Below are positions 11,975-23,943 of a DNA stretch of 64,000 bases, in pieces. Position 1 is the first letter of the stretch. Every line of letters begins with the position of its first letter. The notes below the pieces were generated by a model. The model ran no database searches, was not told where the DNA came from, and saw only the letters and a program-made list of their open reading frames with translations. The position numbers and the translations under genes are program-made. Origin of the DNA: Dermacentor variabilis (taxonomy: Eukaryota; Arthropoda; Arachnida; Ixodida; Ixodidae); NCBI RefSeq assembly GCF_050947875.1, contig NW_027460412.1, positions 186,001-250,000 on the forward strand. Direction: 5' to 3'.

Positions 11975-13967
11975 TTTTGCAGAAAACAACGTCCGCGTCT
12001 ACCAAAAGATGCATGTGCATGCTTAACAAGTGGTTTGGCACAAATCCACGTGCGGGTGCTAAAAAGAGCAGATGGACGAGATTAGCACGTCTTTTGGTAG
12101 AAATCCATGTGCGCGTTCTGCCAAAAGCACAATTTGCGTGCATATCTTGTGGTTTTGCAGAAAACAGTGTCCGCGTCTACCAAAAGATGCATGTGCATGC
12201 TTAACAAGTGGTTTGGCACAAATCCATGCGCGGGTGCTAAAAAGACCAGCATGGCCGTGCTTAGCGCGTCGTTTGGTATAAATCCACGTGCGCGTTCTGC
12301 CAAAAGCACCATTTGCATGCACATCTTTAGGTTTTGCAGAAAACAACGTCCGCGTCTACCAAAAGATGCATGTGCATGCTTAACAAGTGGTTTGGCACAA
12401 ATCTACGCGCGGGTGCTAAAAAGAGCAGATGGACGAGATTAGCACGTCGTTTGCTATAAATCTACGTGCGCGCTCTGCCAAAAGCACCATTTGCATGCAT
12501 ACCTTGTGGTTTTGCAGAAAACAACGTCCGCGTCTACCAAAAGATGCATGTGCATGCTTAACAAGTGGTTTGGCACAAATCCATGCGCGGCTGCTCAAAA
12601 GAGCAGCATGGGCGTTCTTAGCACGTCGTTTGGTAGAAATCCACGTGCACGTTCTGCCAAAAGCACCATTTGCATGCACATTTTGTGGTTTTGCAGAAAA
12701 CAACGTCCGCGTCTACCAAAGCTGCATGTGCATGCTTAACAAGTGGTTTGGCACAAATCCAAGCGCGGGTCCTAAAAAAGCAGCATGGGCGTGCTTAGCA
12801 CGTCGTTTGGTAGAAATCCACGTGTGCGCTCTCCCAAAAGTACTATTTGCATGCATACCTTGTGGTTTTGCAGAAAACAACGTCCGCGTTTACCAAAATA
12901 TGCATGTGCATGCTTAACAAGTCGTTTGGCACAAATCCATGCGCGGGTCCAAAAAAGAGCAGCATGGGCGTGCTTAGCAAGTCGTTTGGTAGAAGTCCAC
13001 GTGCGCGTTCTGCCAAAAGCACCATTTGCATGCACATCTTGCGGTTTTGCAGAAAACAACGTCCGCGTCTACCAAAAGATGCATGTGCATGCTTAACAAG
13101 TGCTCTGGCACAAATCCATGCGCCGGTGCTAAAAAGAGCAGCGTGGGCGTGCCTAGCACGTCGTTTGGTAGAAATCCACGTGCGCGTTCTGCCAAAAGCA
13201 CCATTTGCATATATAGCTTGTGGTTTCGCAGAAAACAACGTCAGCGTCTCCCAAAAGATGCATGTGCATGCTTAACAAGTGGTTTGGCACAAATCCATGC
13301 GCGGGTCAAAAAAAGAGCAGCATGGGCGTGCTTAGCACGTCCTTTGGTAGAAATCCACGTGCGCGTTCTGCCAAAAGCACCATTTGCATGCATATCTTGT
13401 TGTTTTGCAGAAAACAACGTCCGCGTCTACCAAAAGATGCATGTGCATGCTTAACAAGTGCTTTGGCACAAATCCATGCGCGGGTCCAAAAAAGAGCAGC
13501 ATGGGCGTGCTTCGCACGTCGTTTGGTAGAAATCCACGTGCGCGTTCTGCCAAAAGCACCATTTGCATGCATATCTTGTGGTTTTGCAGAAAAGAACGTC
13601 CGCGTCTACCAAAAGATGCATGTGCATGCTTAACAAGTGGTTTGGCACAAATCCATTCGCGGGTGCTAAAAGGGGCAGCATGGACGTGCTTAGCACGTTG
13701 TTTGGTAGAAATCCACGTGCGCGTTCTGACAAAAGCACCATTTGCATGCATATCTTGTGGTTTTGCAGAAAACAACGTCCGCGTCTACCAAAAGATGCAT
13801 GTGCATGCTTAACAAGTGGTTTGGCACAAATCCATGCGCGGGTGCTAAAAAGAGCAGCATGGCCGTGCTTAGCGCGGCGTTTGGTAGAAATCCACGTGCG
13901 CGTTCTGCCAAAAGCACCATTTGCATGCACATCTTTAGGTTTTGCAGAAAACAACGTCCGCGTCTAC

Positions 13968-13986
13968 CAAAAGATAAATATGCATG
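13968..13986 (+). repeat. Diagnostic A variant (GATAAATATGC)
   Basis: GATAAATATGCATGC replaces GATGCATGTGCATGC and shortens the alternating tract. Seen near 13,974, 29,873, 33,448, 38,816, 44,189, 47,417 and 51,537, once per copy of the extra cassette found in U0, U8, U9 and most R units. Confidence 0.8.
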
Positions 13987-14117
13987 CTTAACAAGTGGTT
14001 TGGCACAAATCCACGCGCGGGTGCTAAAAAGAGCAGATGGACGAGATTAGCACGTCATCTGCTAGAAATCTACGTGCGCGCTCTGCCAAAAGCACCATTT
14101 GCATGCATACCTTGTGG

Positions 14118-15191
14118 TTTTGCAGAAAACAACGTCCGCGTCTACCAAAAGATGCACGTGCAAGCTTAACAAGTGGTCTGTCTCAAATCCATGGGCCGGT
14201 GCTAAAAAGAGCAGCATGGGCGTGCTTAGCACGTCATTTGGTAGAAATCCACGTGCCCGTTCTGCCAAAAGCACCATTTGCATGCATACCTTGTGGTTTT
14301 GCAGATAACAACGTCCGCGTCTGCTAAAATATGCATGTGCATGCTTAACAAGTGGTTTGGCACAAATCCATGCGCGGGTGCTAAAAAGAGCAGCATGGGC
14401 GTGCTTAGCACGTCCTTTGGTAGAAATCCACGTGCGCGTTCTGCCAAAACCACCATTTGCATGCATATCTTGTGGTTTTGCAGAAAACAACGTCCGCGTC
14501 TACCAAAAGATGCATGTGCATGTTTAACAAGTGGTTTGGCACAAATCCATGCGCGGGTGCTAAAAAGAGCAGCATGGCCGTGCTTAGCACGTCGTTAGGT
14601 AGAAATCCACGTGCGCGTTCTGCCAAAAGCACCATTTGCATGCACATCTTTAGGTTTTGCAGAAAACAACGTCCGCGTCTACCAAAAGATGCATGTGCAT
14701 GCTTAACAAGTGGTTTGGCACAAATCCACGTGCGGGAGCTAAAAAGAGCAGCTTGGGCGTGCTTAGCACGTCATTTGGTAGACATCCACGTGCCCGTTCT
14801 GCCAAAAGCACCATTTGCATGCATACCTTGTGGTTTTGCAGATAACAACGTCCGCGTCTGCTAAAATATGCATGTGCATGCTTAACAAGTGGTTTGGCAC
14901 AAATCCATGCGCGGGTGCTAAAAAGAGCAGCATGGGCGTGCTTAGCACGTCCTTTGGTAGAAATCCACGTGCGCGTTCTGCCAAAACCACCATTTGCATG
15001 CATATCTTGTGGTTTTGCAGAAAACAACGTCCGCGTCTACCAAAAGATGCATGTGCATGTTTAACAAGTGGTTTGGCACAAATCCATGCGCGGGTGCTAA
15101 AAAGAGCAGCATGGCCGTGCTTAGCACGTCGTTAGGTAGAAATCCACGTGCGCGTTCTGCCAAAAGCACCATTTGCATGCACATCTTTAGG
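14118..15191. repeat. Tandem 537-bp (3-monomer) duplication
   Basis: 14,118-14,654 and 14,655-15,191 are equivalent 3-monomer blocks. Both contain GCAGATAACAACG, TCTGCTAAAATATGC, GCCAAAACCACC and CATGTTTAACAAG. The first monomers of the two copies differ, while the second and third are near-identical. Confidence 0.75.
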
Positions 15192-16977
15192 TTTTGCAGA
15201 AAACAACGTCCGCGTCTACCAAAAGATGCATGTGCATGCTTAACAAGTGGTTTGGCACAAATCCACGTGCGGGTGCTAAAAAGAGCAGATGGACGAGATT
15301 AGCACGTCTTTTGGTAGAAATCCATGTGCGCGTTCTGCCAAAAGCACAATTTGCGTGCATATCTTGTGGTTTTGCAGAAAACAGTGTCCGCGTCTACCAA
15401 AAGATGCATGTGCATGCTTAACAAGTGGTTTGGCACAAATCCATGCGCGGGTGCTAAAAAGACCAGCATGGCCGTGCTTAGCGCGTCGTTTGGTATAAAT
15501 CCACGTGCGCGTTCTGCCAAAAGCACCATTTGCATGCACATCTTTAGGTTTTGCAGAAAACAACGTCCGCGTCTACCAAAAGATGCATGTGCATGCTTAA
15601 CAAGTGGTTTGGCACAAATCTACGCGCGGGTGCTAAAAAGAGCAGATGGACGAGATTAGCACGTCGTTTGCTATAAATCTACGTGCGCGCTCTGCCAAAA
15701 GCACCATTTGCATGCATACCTTGTGGTTTTGCAGAAAACAACGTCCGCGTCTACCAAAAGATGCATGTGCATGCTTAACAAGTGGTTTGGCACAAATCCA
15801 TGCGCGGCTGCTCAAAAGAGCAGCATGGGCGTTCTTAGCACGTCGTTTGGTAGAAATCCACGTGCACGTTCTGCCAAAAGCACCATTTGCATGCACATTT
15901 TGTGGTTTTGCAGAAAACAACGTCCGCGTCTACCAAAGCAGCATGTGCATGCTTAACAAGTGGTTTGGCACAAATGCAAGCGCGGGTCCTAAAAAAGCAG
16001 CATGGGCGCGCTTAGCATGTCGTTTGGTAGAAATCCACGTGCGCGCTCTCCCAAAAGTACTATTTGCATGCATACCTTGTGGTGTTGCAGAAAACAACGT
16101 CCGCGTTTACCAAAATATGCATGTGCATGCTTAACAAGTCGTTTGGCACAAATCCATGCGCGGGTCCAAAAAAGAGCAGCATGGGCGTGCTTAGCACGGC
16201 CTTTGGTAGAAATCCACGTGCGCGTTCTGCCAAAAGCACCATTTGCATGCATATCTTGTTGTTTTGCAGAAAACAACGTCCGCGTCTACCAAAAGATGCA
16301 TGTGCATGCTTAACAAGTGGTTTGGCACAAATCCATGCGCGGGTGCTAAAAAGAGCAGCATGGCCGTGCTTAGCACGTCGTTTTGTAGAAAGCCACGTGC
16401 GCGTTCTGCCAAAAGCGCAATTTGCATGCATATCTTGTGGTTTTGCAGAAAAGAACGTCCGCGTCTACCAAAAGATGCATGTGCATGCTTAACATGTGGT
16501 TTGGCACAAATCCATGCGCGGGTGCTAAAAAGAGCAGCATGGGCGTGCTTAGCAAGTCGTTTGGTAGAAGTCCACGTGCGCGTTCTGCCAAAAGCACCAT
16601 TTGCATGCACATCTTGTGGTTTTGCAGAAAACAACGTCCGCGTCTACCAAAAGATGCATGTGCATGCTTAACAAGTGCTCTGGCACAAATCCATGCGCCG
16701 GTGCTAAAAAGAGCAGCGTGGGCGTGCCTAGCACGTCGTTTGGTAGAAATCCACGTGCGCGTTCTGCCAAAAGCACCATTTGCATATATAGCTTGTGGTT
16801 TCGCAGAAAACAACGTCAGCGTCTCCCAAAAGATGCATGTGCATGCTTAACAAGTGGTTTGGCACAAATCCATGCGCGGGTGCTAAAAAGAGCAGCATGG
16901 CCGTGCTTAGCACGTCGTTAGGTAGAAATCCACGTGCGCGTTCTGCCAAAAGCACCATTTGCATGCACATCTTTAGG
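15192..16977. repeat. HOR unit U1 (10 monomers, 1,786 bp), variant a
   Basis: Variant a markers: TCTACCAAAAG in the first A subunit, CAAGTGGTTTGGCACAAATCC in the fourth monomer, CCAAAGCAGCATGTG, CCAAAAGCGCAATTTG and TTTGGTAGAAATCC at the late marker site. It matches U3 and U7 at whole-unit scale. Confidence 0.85.
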
Positions 16978-18763
16978 TTTTGCAGAAAACAACGTCCGCG
17001 TCTAAAAAAAGATGCATGTGCATGCTTAACAAGTGGTTTGGCACAAATCCACGTGCGGGTGCTAAAAAGAGCAGATGGACGAGATTAGCACGTCTTTTGG
17101 TAGAAATCCATGTGCGCGTTCTGCCAAAAGCACAATTTGCGTGCATATCTTGTGGTTTTGCAGAAAACAGTGTCCGCGTCTACCAAAAGATGCATGTGCA
17201 TGCTTAACAAGTGGTTTGGCACAAATCCATGCGCGGGTGCTAAAAAGACCAGCATGGCCGTGCTTAGCGCGTCGTTTGGTATAAATCCACGTGCGCGTTC
17301 TGCCAAAAGCACCATTTGCATGCACATCTTTAGGTTTTGCAGAAAACAACGTCCGCGTCTACCAAAAGATGCATGTGCATGCTTAACAAGTGGTTTGGCA
17401 CAAATCTACGCGCGGGTGCTAAAAAGAGCAGATGGACGAGATTAGCACGTCGTTTGCTATAAATCTACGTGCGCGCTCTGCCAAAAGCACCATTTGCATG
17501 CATACCTTGTGGTTTTGCAGAAAACAACGTCCGCGTCTACCAAAAGATGCATGTGCATGCTTAACAAGTGGTGTGGCACAAATCCATGCACGGCTGCTCA
17601 AAAGAGCAGCATGGGCGTTCTTAGCACGTCGTTTGGTAGAAATCCACGTGCACGTTCTGCCAAAAGCACCATTTGCATGCACATTTTGTGGTTTTGCAGA
17701 AAACAACGTCCGCGTCTACCAAAGCTGCATGTGCATGCTTAACAAGTGGTTTGGCACAAATCCAAGCGCGGGTCCTAAAAAAGCAGCATGGGCGTGCTTA
17801 GCACGTCGTTTGGTAGAAATCCACGTGCGCGCTCTCCCAAAAGTACTATTTGCATGCATACCTTGTGGTTTTGCAGAAAACAACGTCCGCGTTTACCAAA
17901 ATATGCATGTGCATGCTTAACAAGTCGTTTGGCACAAATCCATGCGCGGGTCCAAAAAAGAGCAGCATGGGCGTGCTTAGCACGTCCTTTGGTAGAAATC
18001 CACGTGCGCGTTCTGCCAAAAGCACCATTTGCATGCATATCTTGTTGTTTTGCAGAAAACAACGTCCGCGTCTACCAAAAGATGCATGTGCATGCTTAAC
18101 AAGTGGTTTGGCACAAATCCATGCGCGGGTGCTAAAAAGAGCAGCATGGCCGTGCTTAGCACGTCGTTTTGTAGAAAGCCACGTGCGCGTTCTGCCAAAA
18201 TCGCAATTTGCATGCATATCTTGTGGTTTTGCAGAAAAGAACGTCCGCGTCTACCAAAAGATGCATGTGCATGCTTAACATGTGGTTTGGCACAAATCCA
18301 TGCGCGGGTGCTAAAAAGAGCAGCATGGGCGTGCTTAGCAAGTCGTTTGGTAGAAGTCCACGTGCGCGTTCTGCCAAAAGCACCATTTGCATGCACATCT
18401 TGTGGTTTTGCAGAAAACAACGTCCGCGTCTACCAAAAGATGCATGTGCATGCTTAACAAGTGCTCTGGCACAAATCCATGCGCCGGTGCTAAAAAGAGC
18501 AGCGTGGGCGTGCCTAGCACGTCGTTTGGTGGAAATCCACGTGCGCGTTCTGCCAAAAGCACCATTTGCATATATAGCTTGTGGTTTCGCAGAAAACAAC
18601 GTCAGCGTCTCCCAAAAGATGCATGTGCATGCTTAACAAGTGGTTTGGCACAAATCCATGCGCGGGTGCTAAAAAGAGCAGCATGGCCGTGCTTAGCACG
18701 TCGTTAGGTAGAAATCCACGTGCGCGTTCTGCCAAAAGCACCATTTGCATGCACATCTTTAGG
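16978..18763. repeat. HOR unit U2 (10 monomers, 1,786 bp), variant b
   Basis: Variant b markers: TCTAAAAAAAG at 17,001, GTGGTGTGGCAC with ATGCACGGCTGC near 17,570-17,590, CCAAAGCTGCATGTG near 17,719, CCAAAATCGCAATTTG near 18,195 and TTTGGTGGAAATCC near 18,529. U6 and U8 carry the same set. Confidence 0.85.
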
Positions 18764-20549
18764 TTTTGCAGAAAACAACGTCCGCGTCTACCAAAAGATG
18801 CATGTGCATGCTTAACAAGTGGTTTGGCACAAATCCACGTGCGGGTGCTAAAAAGAGCAGATGGACGAGATTAGCACGTCTTTTGGTAGAAATCCATGTG
18901 CGCGTTCTGCCAAAAGCACAATTTGCGTGCATATCTTGTGGTTTTGCAGAAAACAGTGTCCGCGTCTACCAAAAGATGCATGTGCATGCTTAACAAGTGG
19001 TTTGGCACAAATCCATGCGCGGGTGCTAAAAAGACCAGCATGGCCGTGCTTAGCGCGTCGTTTGGTATAAATCCACGTGCGCGTTCTGCCAAAAGCACCA
19101 TTTGCATGCACATCTTTAGGTTTTGCAGAAAACAACGTCCGCGTCTACCAAAAGATGCATGTGCATGCTTAACAAGTGGTTTGGCACAAATCTACGCGCG
19201 GGTGCTAAAAAGAGCAGATGGACGAGATTAGCACGTCGTTTGCTATAAATCTACGTGCGCGCTCTGCCAAAAGCACCATTTGCATGCATACCTTGTGGTT
19301 TTGCAGAAAACAACGTCCGCGTCTACCAAAAGATGCATGTGCATGCTTAACAAGTGGTTTGGCACAAATCCATGCGCGGCTGCTCAAAAGAGCAGCATGG
19401 GCGTTCTTAGCACGTCGTTTGGTAGAAATCCACGTGCACGTTCTGCCAAAAGCACCATTTGCATGCACATTTTGTGGTTTTGCAGAAAACAACGTCCGCG
19501 TCTACCAAAGCAGCATGTGCATGCTTAACAAGTGGTTTGGCACAAATGCAAGCGCGGGTCCTAAAAAAGCAGCATGGGCGCGCTTAGCATGTCGTTTGGT
19601 AGAAATCCACGTGCGCGCTCTCCCAAAAGTACTATTTGCATGCATACCTTGTGGTGTTGCAGAAAACAACGTCCGCGTTTACCAAAATATGCATGTGCAT
19701 GCTTAACAAGTCGTTTGGCACAAATCCATGCGCGGGTCCAAAAAAGAGCAGCATGGGCGTGCTTAGCACGGCCTTTGGTAGAAATCCACGTGCGCGTTCT
19801 GCCAAAAGCACCATTTGCATGCATATCTTGTTGTTTTGCAGAAAACAACGTCCGCGTCTACCAAAAGATGCATGTGCATGCTTAACAAGTGGTTTGGCAC
19901 AAATCCATGCGCGGGTGCTAAAAAGAGCAGCATGGCCGTGCTTAGCACGTCGTTTTGTAGAAAGCCACGTGCGCGTTCTGCCAAAAGCGCAATTTGCATG
20001 CATATCTTGTGGTTTTGCAGAAAAGAACGTCCGCGTCTACCAAAAGATGCATGTGCATGCTTAACATGTGGTTTGGCACAAATCCATGCGCGGGTGCTAA
20101 AAAGAGCAGCATGGGCGTGCTTAGCAAGTCGTTTGGTAGAAGTCCACGTGCGCGTTCTGCCAAAAGCACCATTTGCATGCACATCTTGTGGTTTTGCAGA
20201 AAACAACGTCCGCGTCTACCAAAAGATGCATGTGCATGCTTAACAAGTGCTCTGGCACAAATCCATGCGCCGGTGCTAAAAAGAGCAGCGTGGGCGTGCC
20301 TAGCACGTCGTTTGGTAGAAATCCACGTGCGCGTTCTGCCAAAAGCACCATTTGCATATATAGCTTGTGGTTTCGCAGAAAACAACGTCAGCGTCTCCCA
20401 AAAGATGCATGTGCATGCTTAACAAGTGGTTTGGCACAAATCCATGCGCGGGTGCTAAAAAGAGCAGCATGGCCGTGCTTAGCACGTCGTTAGGTAGAAA
20501 TCCACGTGCGCGTTCTGCCAAAAGCACCATTTGCATGCACATCTTTAGG
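18764..20549. repeat. HOR unit U3 (10 monomers, 1,786 bp), variant a
   Basis: Same length and same a markers as U1, at a shift of 3,572 bp (two HOR units). Few single-base differences from U1 are visible. Confidence 0.85.
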
Positions 20550-22335
20550 TTTTGCAGAAAACAACGTCCGCGTCTAAAAAAAGATGCATGTGCATGCTTA
20601 ACAAGTGGTTTGGCACAAATCCACGTGCGGGTGCTAAAAAGAGCAGATGGACGAGATTAGCACGTCTTTTGGTAGAAATCCATGTGCGCGTTCTGCCAAA
20701 AGCACAATTTGCGTGCATATCTTGTGGTTTTGCAGAAAACAGTGTCCGCGTCTACCAAAAGATGCATGTGCATGCTTAACAAGTGGTTTGGCACAAATCC
20801 ATGCGCGGGTGCTAAAAAGACCAGCATGGCCGTGCTTAGCGCGTCGTTTGGTATAAATCCACGTGCGCGTTCTGCCAAAAGCACCATTTGCATGCACATC
20901 TTTAGGTTTTGCAGAAAACAACGTCCGCGTCTACCAAAAGATGCATGTGCATGCTTAACAAGTGGTTTGGCACAAATCTACGCGCGGGTGCTAAAAAGAG
21001 CAGATGGACGAGATTAGCACGTCGTTTGCTATAAATCTACGTGCGCGCTCTGCCAAAAGCACCATTTGCATGCATACCTTGTGGTTTTGCAGAAAACAAC
21101 GTCCGCGTCTACCAAAAGATGCATGTGCATGCTTAACAAGTGGTGTGGCACAAATCCATGCACGGCTGCTCAAAAGAGCAGCATGGGCGTTCTTAGCACG
21201 TCGTTTGGTAGAAATCCACGTGCACGTTCTGCCAAAAGCACCATTTGCATGCACATTTTGTGGTTTTGCAGAAAACAACGTCCGCGTCTACCAAAGCAGC
21301 ATGTGCATGCTTAACAAGTGGTTTGGCACAAATGCAAGCGCGGGTCCTAAAAAAGCAGCATGGGCGCGCTTAGCATGTCGTTTGGTAGAAATCCACGTGC
21401 GCGCTCTCCCAAAAGTACTATTTGCATGCATACCTTGTGGTGTTGCAGAAAACAACGTCCGCGTTTACCAAAATATGCATGTGCATGCTTAACAAGTCGT
21501 TTGGCACAAATCCATGCGCGGGTCCAAAAAAGAGCAGCATGGGCGTGCTTAGCACGGCCTTTGGTAGAAATCCACGTGCGCGTTCTGCCAAAAGCACCAT
21601 TTGCATGCATATCTTGTTGTTTTGCAGAAAACAACGTCCGCGTCTACCAAAAGATGCATGTGCATGCTTAACAAGTGGTTTGGCACAAATCCATGCGCGG
21701 GTGCTAAAAAGAGCAGCATGGCCGTGCTTAGCACGTCGTTTTGTAGAAAGCCACGTGCGCGTTCTGCCAAAAGCGCAATTTGCATGCATATCTTGTGGTT
21801 TTGCAGAAAAGAACGTCCGCGTCTACCAAAAGATGCATGTGCATGCTTAACATGTGGTTTGGCACAAATCCATGCGCGGGTGCTAAAAAGAGCAGCATGG
21901 GCGTGCTTAGCAAGTCGTTTGGTAGAAGTCCACGTGCGCGTTCTGCCAAAAGCACCATTTGCATGCACATCTTGTGGTTTTGCAGAAAACAACGTCCGCG
22001 TCTACCAAAAGATGCATGTGCATGCTTAACAAGTGCTCTGGCACAAATCCATGCGCCGGTGCTAAAAAGAGCAGCGTGGGCGTGCCTAGCACGTCGTTTG
22101 GTAGAAATCCACGTGCGCGTTCTGCCAAAAGCACCATTTGCATATATAGCTTGTGGTTTCGCAGAAAACAACGTCAGCGTCTCCCAAAAGATGCATGTGC
22201 ATGCTTAACAAGTGGTTTGGCACAAATCCATGCGCGGGTGCTAAAAAGAGCAGCATGGCCGTGCTTAGCACGTCGTTAGGTAGAAATCCACGTGCGCGTT
22301 CTGCCAAAAGCACCATTTGCATGCACATCTTTAGG
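20550..22335. repeat. HOR unit U4 (10 monomers, 1,786 bp), b/a recombinant
   Basis: The left part carries b markers (TCTAAAAAAAG near 20,573; GTGGTGTGGCAC near 21,142). From about 21,296 it carries a markers (CCAAAGCAGCATGTG, CCAAAAGCGCAATTTG near 21,767, TTTGGTAGAAATCC near 22,098). The switch lies between about 21,163 and 21,296. Confidence 0.8.
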
Positions 22336-23943
22336 TTTTGCAGAAAACAACGTCCGCGTCTAAAAAAAGATGCATGTGCATGCTTAACAAGTGGTTTGGC
22401 ACAAATCCACGTGCGGGTGCTAAAAAGAGCAGATGGACGAGATTAGCACGTCTTTTGGTAGAAATCCATGTGCGCGTTCTGCCAAAAGCACAATTTGCGT
22501 GCATATCTTGTGGTTTTGCAGAAAACAGTGTCCGCGTCTACCAAAAGATGCATGTGCATGCTTAACAAGTGGTTTGGCACAAATCCATGCGCGGGTGCTA
22601 AAAAGACCAGCATGGCCGTGCTTAGCACGTCGTTTGCTATAAATCTACGTGCGCGCTCTGCCAAAAGCACCATTTGCATGCATACCTTGTGGTTTTGCAG
22701 AAAACAACGTCCGCGTCTACCAAAAGATGCATGTGCATGCTTAACAAGTGGTTTGGCAGAAATCCATGCGCGGCTGCTCAAAAGAGCAGCATGGGCGTTC
22801 TTAGCACGTCGTTTGGTAGAAATCCACGTGCACGTTCTGCCAAAAGCACCATTTGCATGCACATTTTGTGGTTTTGCAGAAAACAACGTCCGCGTCTACC
22901 AAAGCAGCATGTGCATGCTTAACAAGTGGTTTGGCACAAATGCAAGCGCGGGTCCTAAAAAAGCAGCATGGGCGCGCTTAGCATGTCGTTTGGTAGAAAT
23001 CCACGTGCGCGCTCTCCCAAAAGTACTATTTGCATGCATACCTTGTGGTGTTGCAGAAAACAACGTCCGCGTTTACCAAAATATGCATGTGCATGCTTAA
23101 CAAGTCGTTTGGCACAAATCCATGCGCGGGTCCAAAAAAGAGCAGCATGGGCGTGCTTAGCACGGCCTTTGGTAGAAATCCACGTGCGCGTTCTGCCAAA
23201 AGCACCATTTGCATGCATATCTTGTTGTTTTGCAGAAAACAACGTCCGCGTCTACCAAAAGATGCATGTGCATGCTTAACAAGTGGTTTGGCACAAATCC
23301 ATGCGCGGGTGCTAAAAAGAGCAGCATGGCCGTGCTTAGCACGTCGTTTTGTAGAAAGCCACGTGCGCGTTCTGCCAAAAGCGCAATTTGCATGCATATC
23401 TTGTGGTTTTGCAGAAAAGAACGTCCGCGTCTACCAAAAGATGCATGTGCATGCTTAACATGTGGTTTGGCACAAATCCATGCGCGGGTGCTAAAAAGAG
23501 CAGCATGGGCGTGCTTAGCAAGTCGTTTGGTAGAAGTCCACGTGCGCGTTCTGCCAAAAGCACCATTTGCATGCACATCTTGTGGTTTTGCAGAAAACAA
23601 CGTCCGCGTCTACCAAAAGATGCATGTGCATGCTTAACAAGTGCTCTGGCACAAATCCATGCGCCGGTGCTAAAAAGAGCAGCGTGGGCGTGCCTAGCAC
23701 GTCGTTTGGTAGAAATCCACGTGCGCGTTCTGCCAAAAGCACCATTTGCATATATAGCTTGTGGTTTCGCAGAAAACAACGTCAGCGTCTCCCAAAAGAT
23801 GCATGTGCATGCTTAACAAGTGGTTTGGCACAAATCCATGCGCGGGTGCTAAAAAGAGCAGCATGGCCGTGCTTAGCACGTCGTTAGGTAGAAATCCACG
23901 TGCGCGTTCTGCCAAAAGCACCATTTGCATGCACATCTTTAGG
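22336..23943. repeat. HOR unit U5 (9 monomers, 1,608 bp), deletion and recombinant copy
   Basis: Begins with the b marker TCTAAAAAAAG. It lacks one 178-bp monomer through a join at 22,621-22,627 and then carries a markers throughout. It is the only short unit among U1-U7. Confidence 0.85.

Larger units (their letters stand above)
11975..15191. repeat. HOR unit U0 (18 monomers, 3,217 bp)
   Basis: The first ~1.2 kb matches the 1,786-bp family U core. The remainder carries an extra cassette (about 13,220-14,100) that reappears at a shift of 15,899 bp in unit U8 (for example 13,332 and 29,231). The last two blocks, 14,118-14,654 and 14,655-15,191, are tandem 537-bp (3-monomer) copies. Confidence 0.8.
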
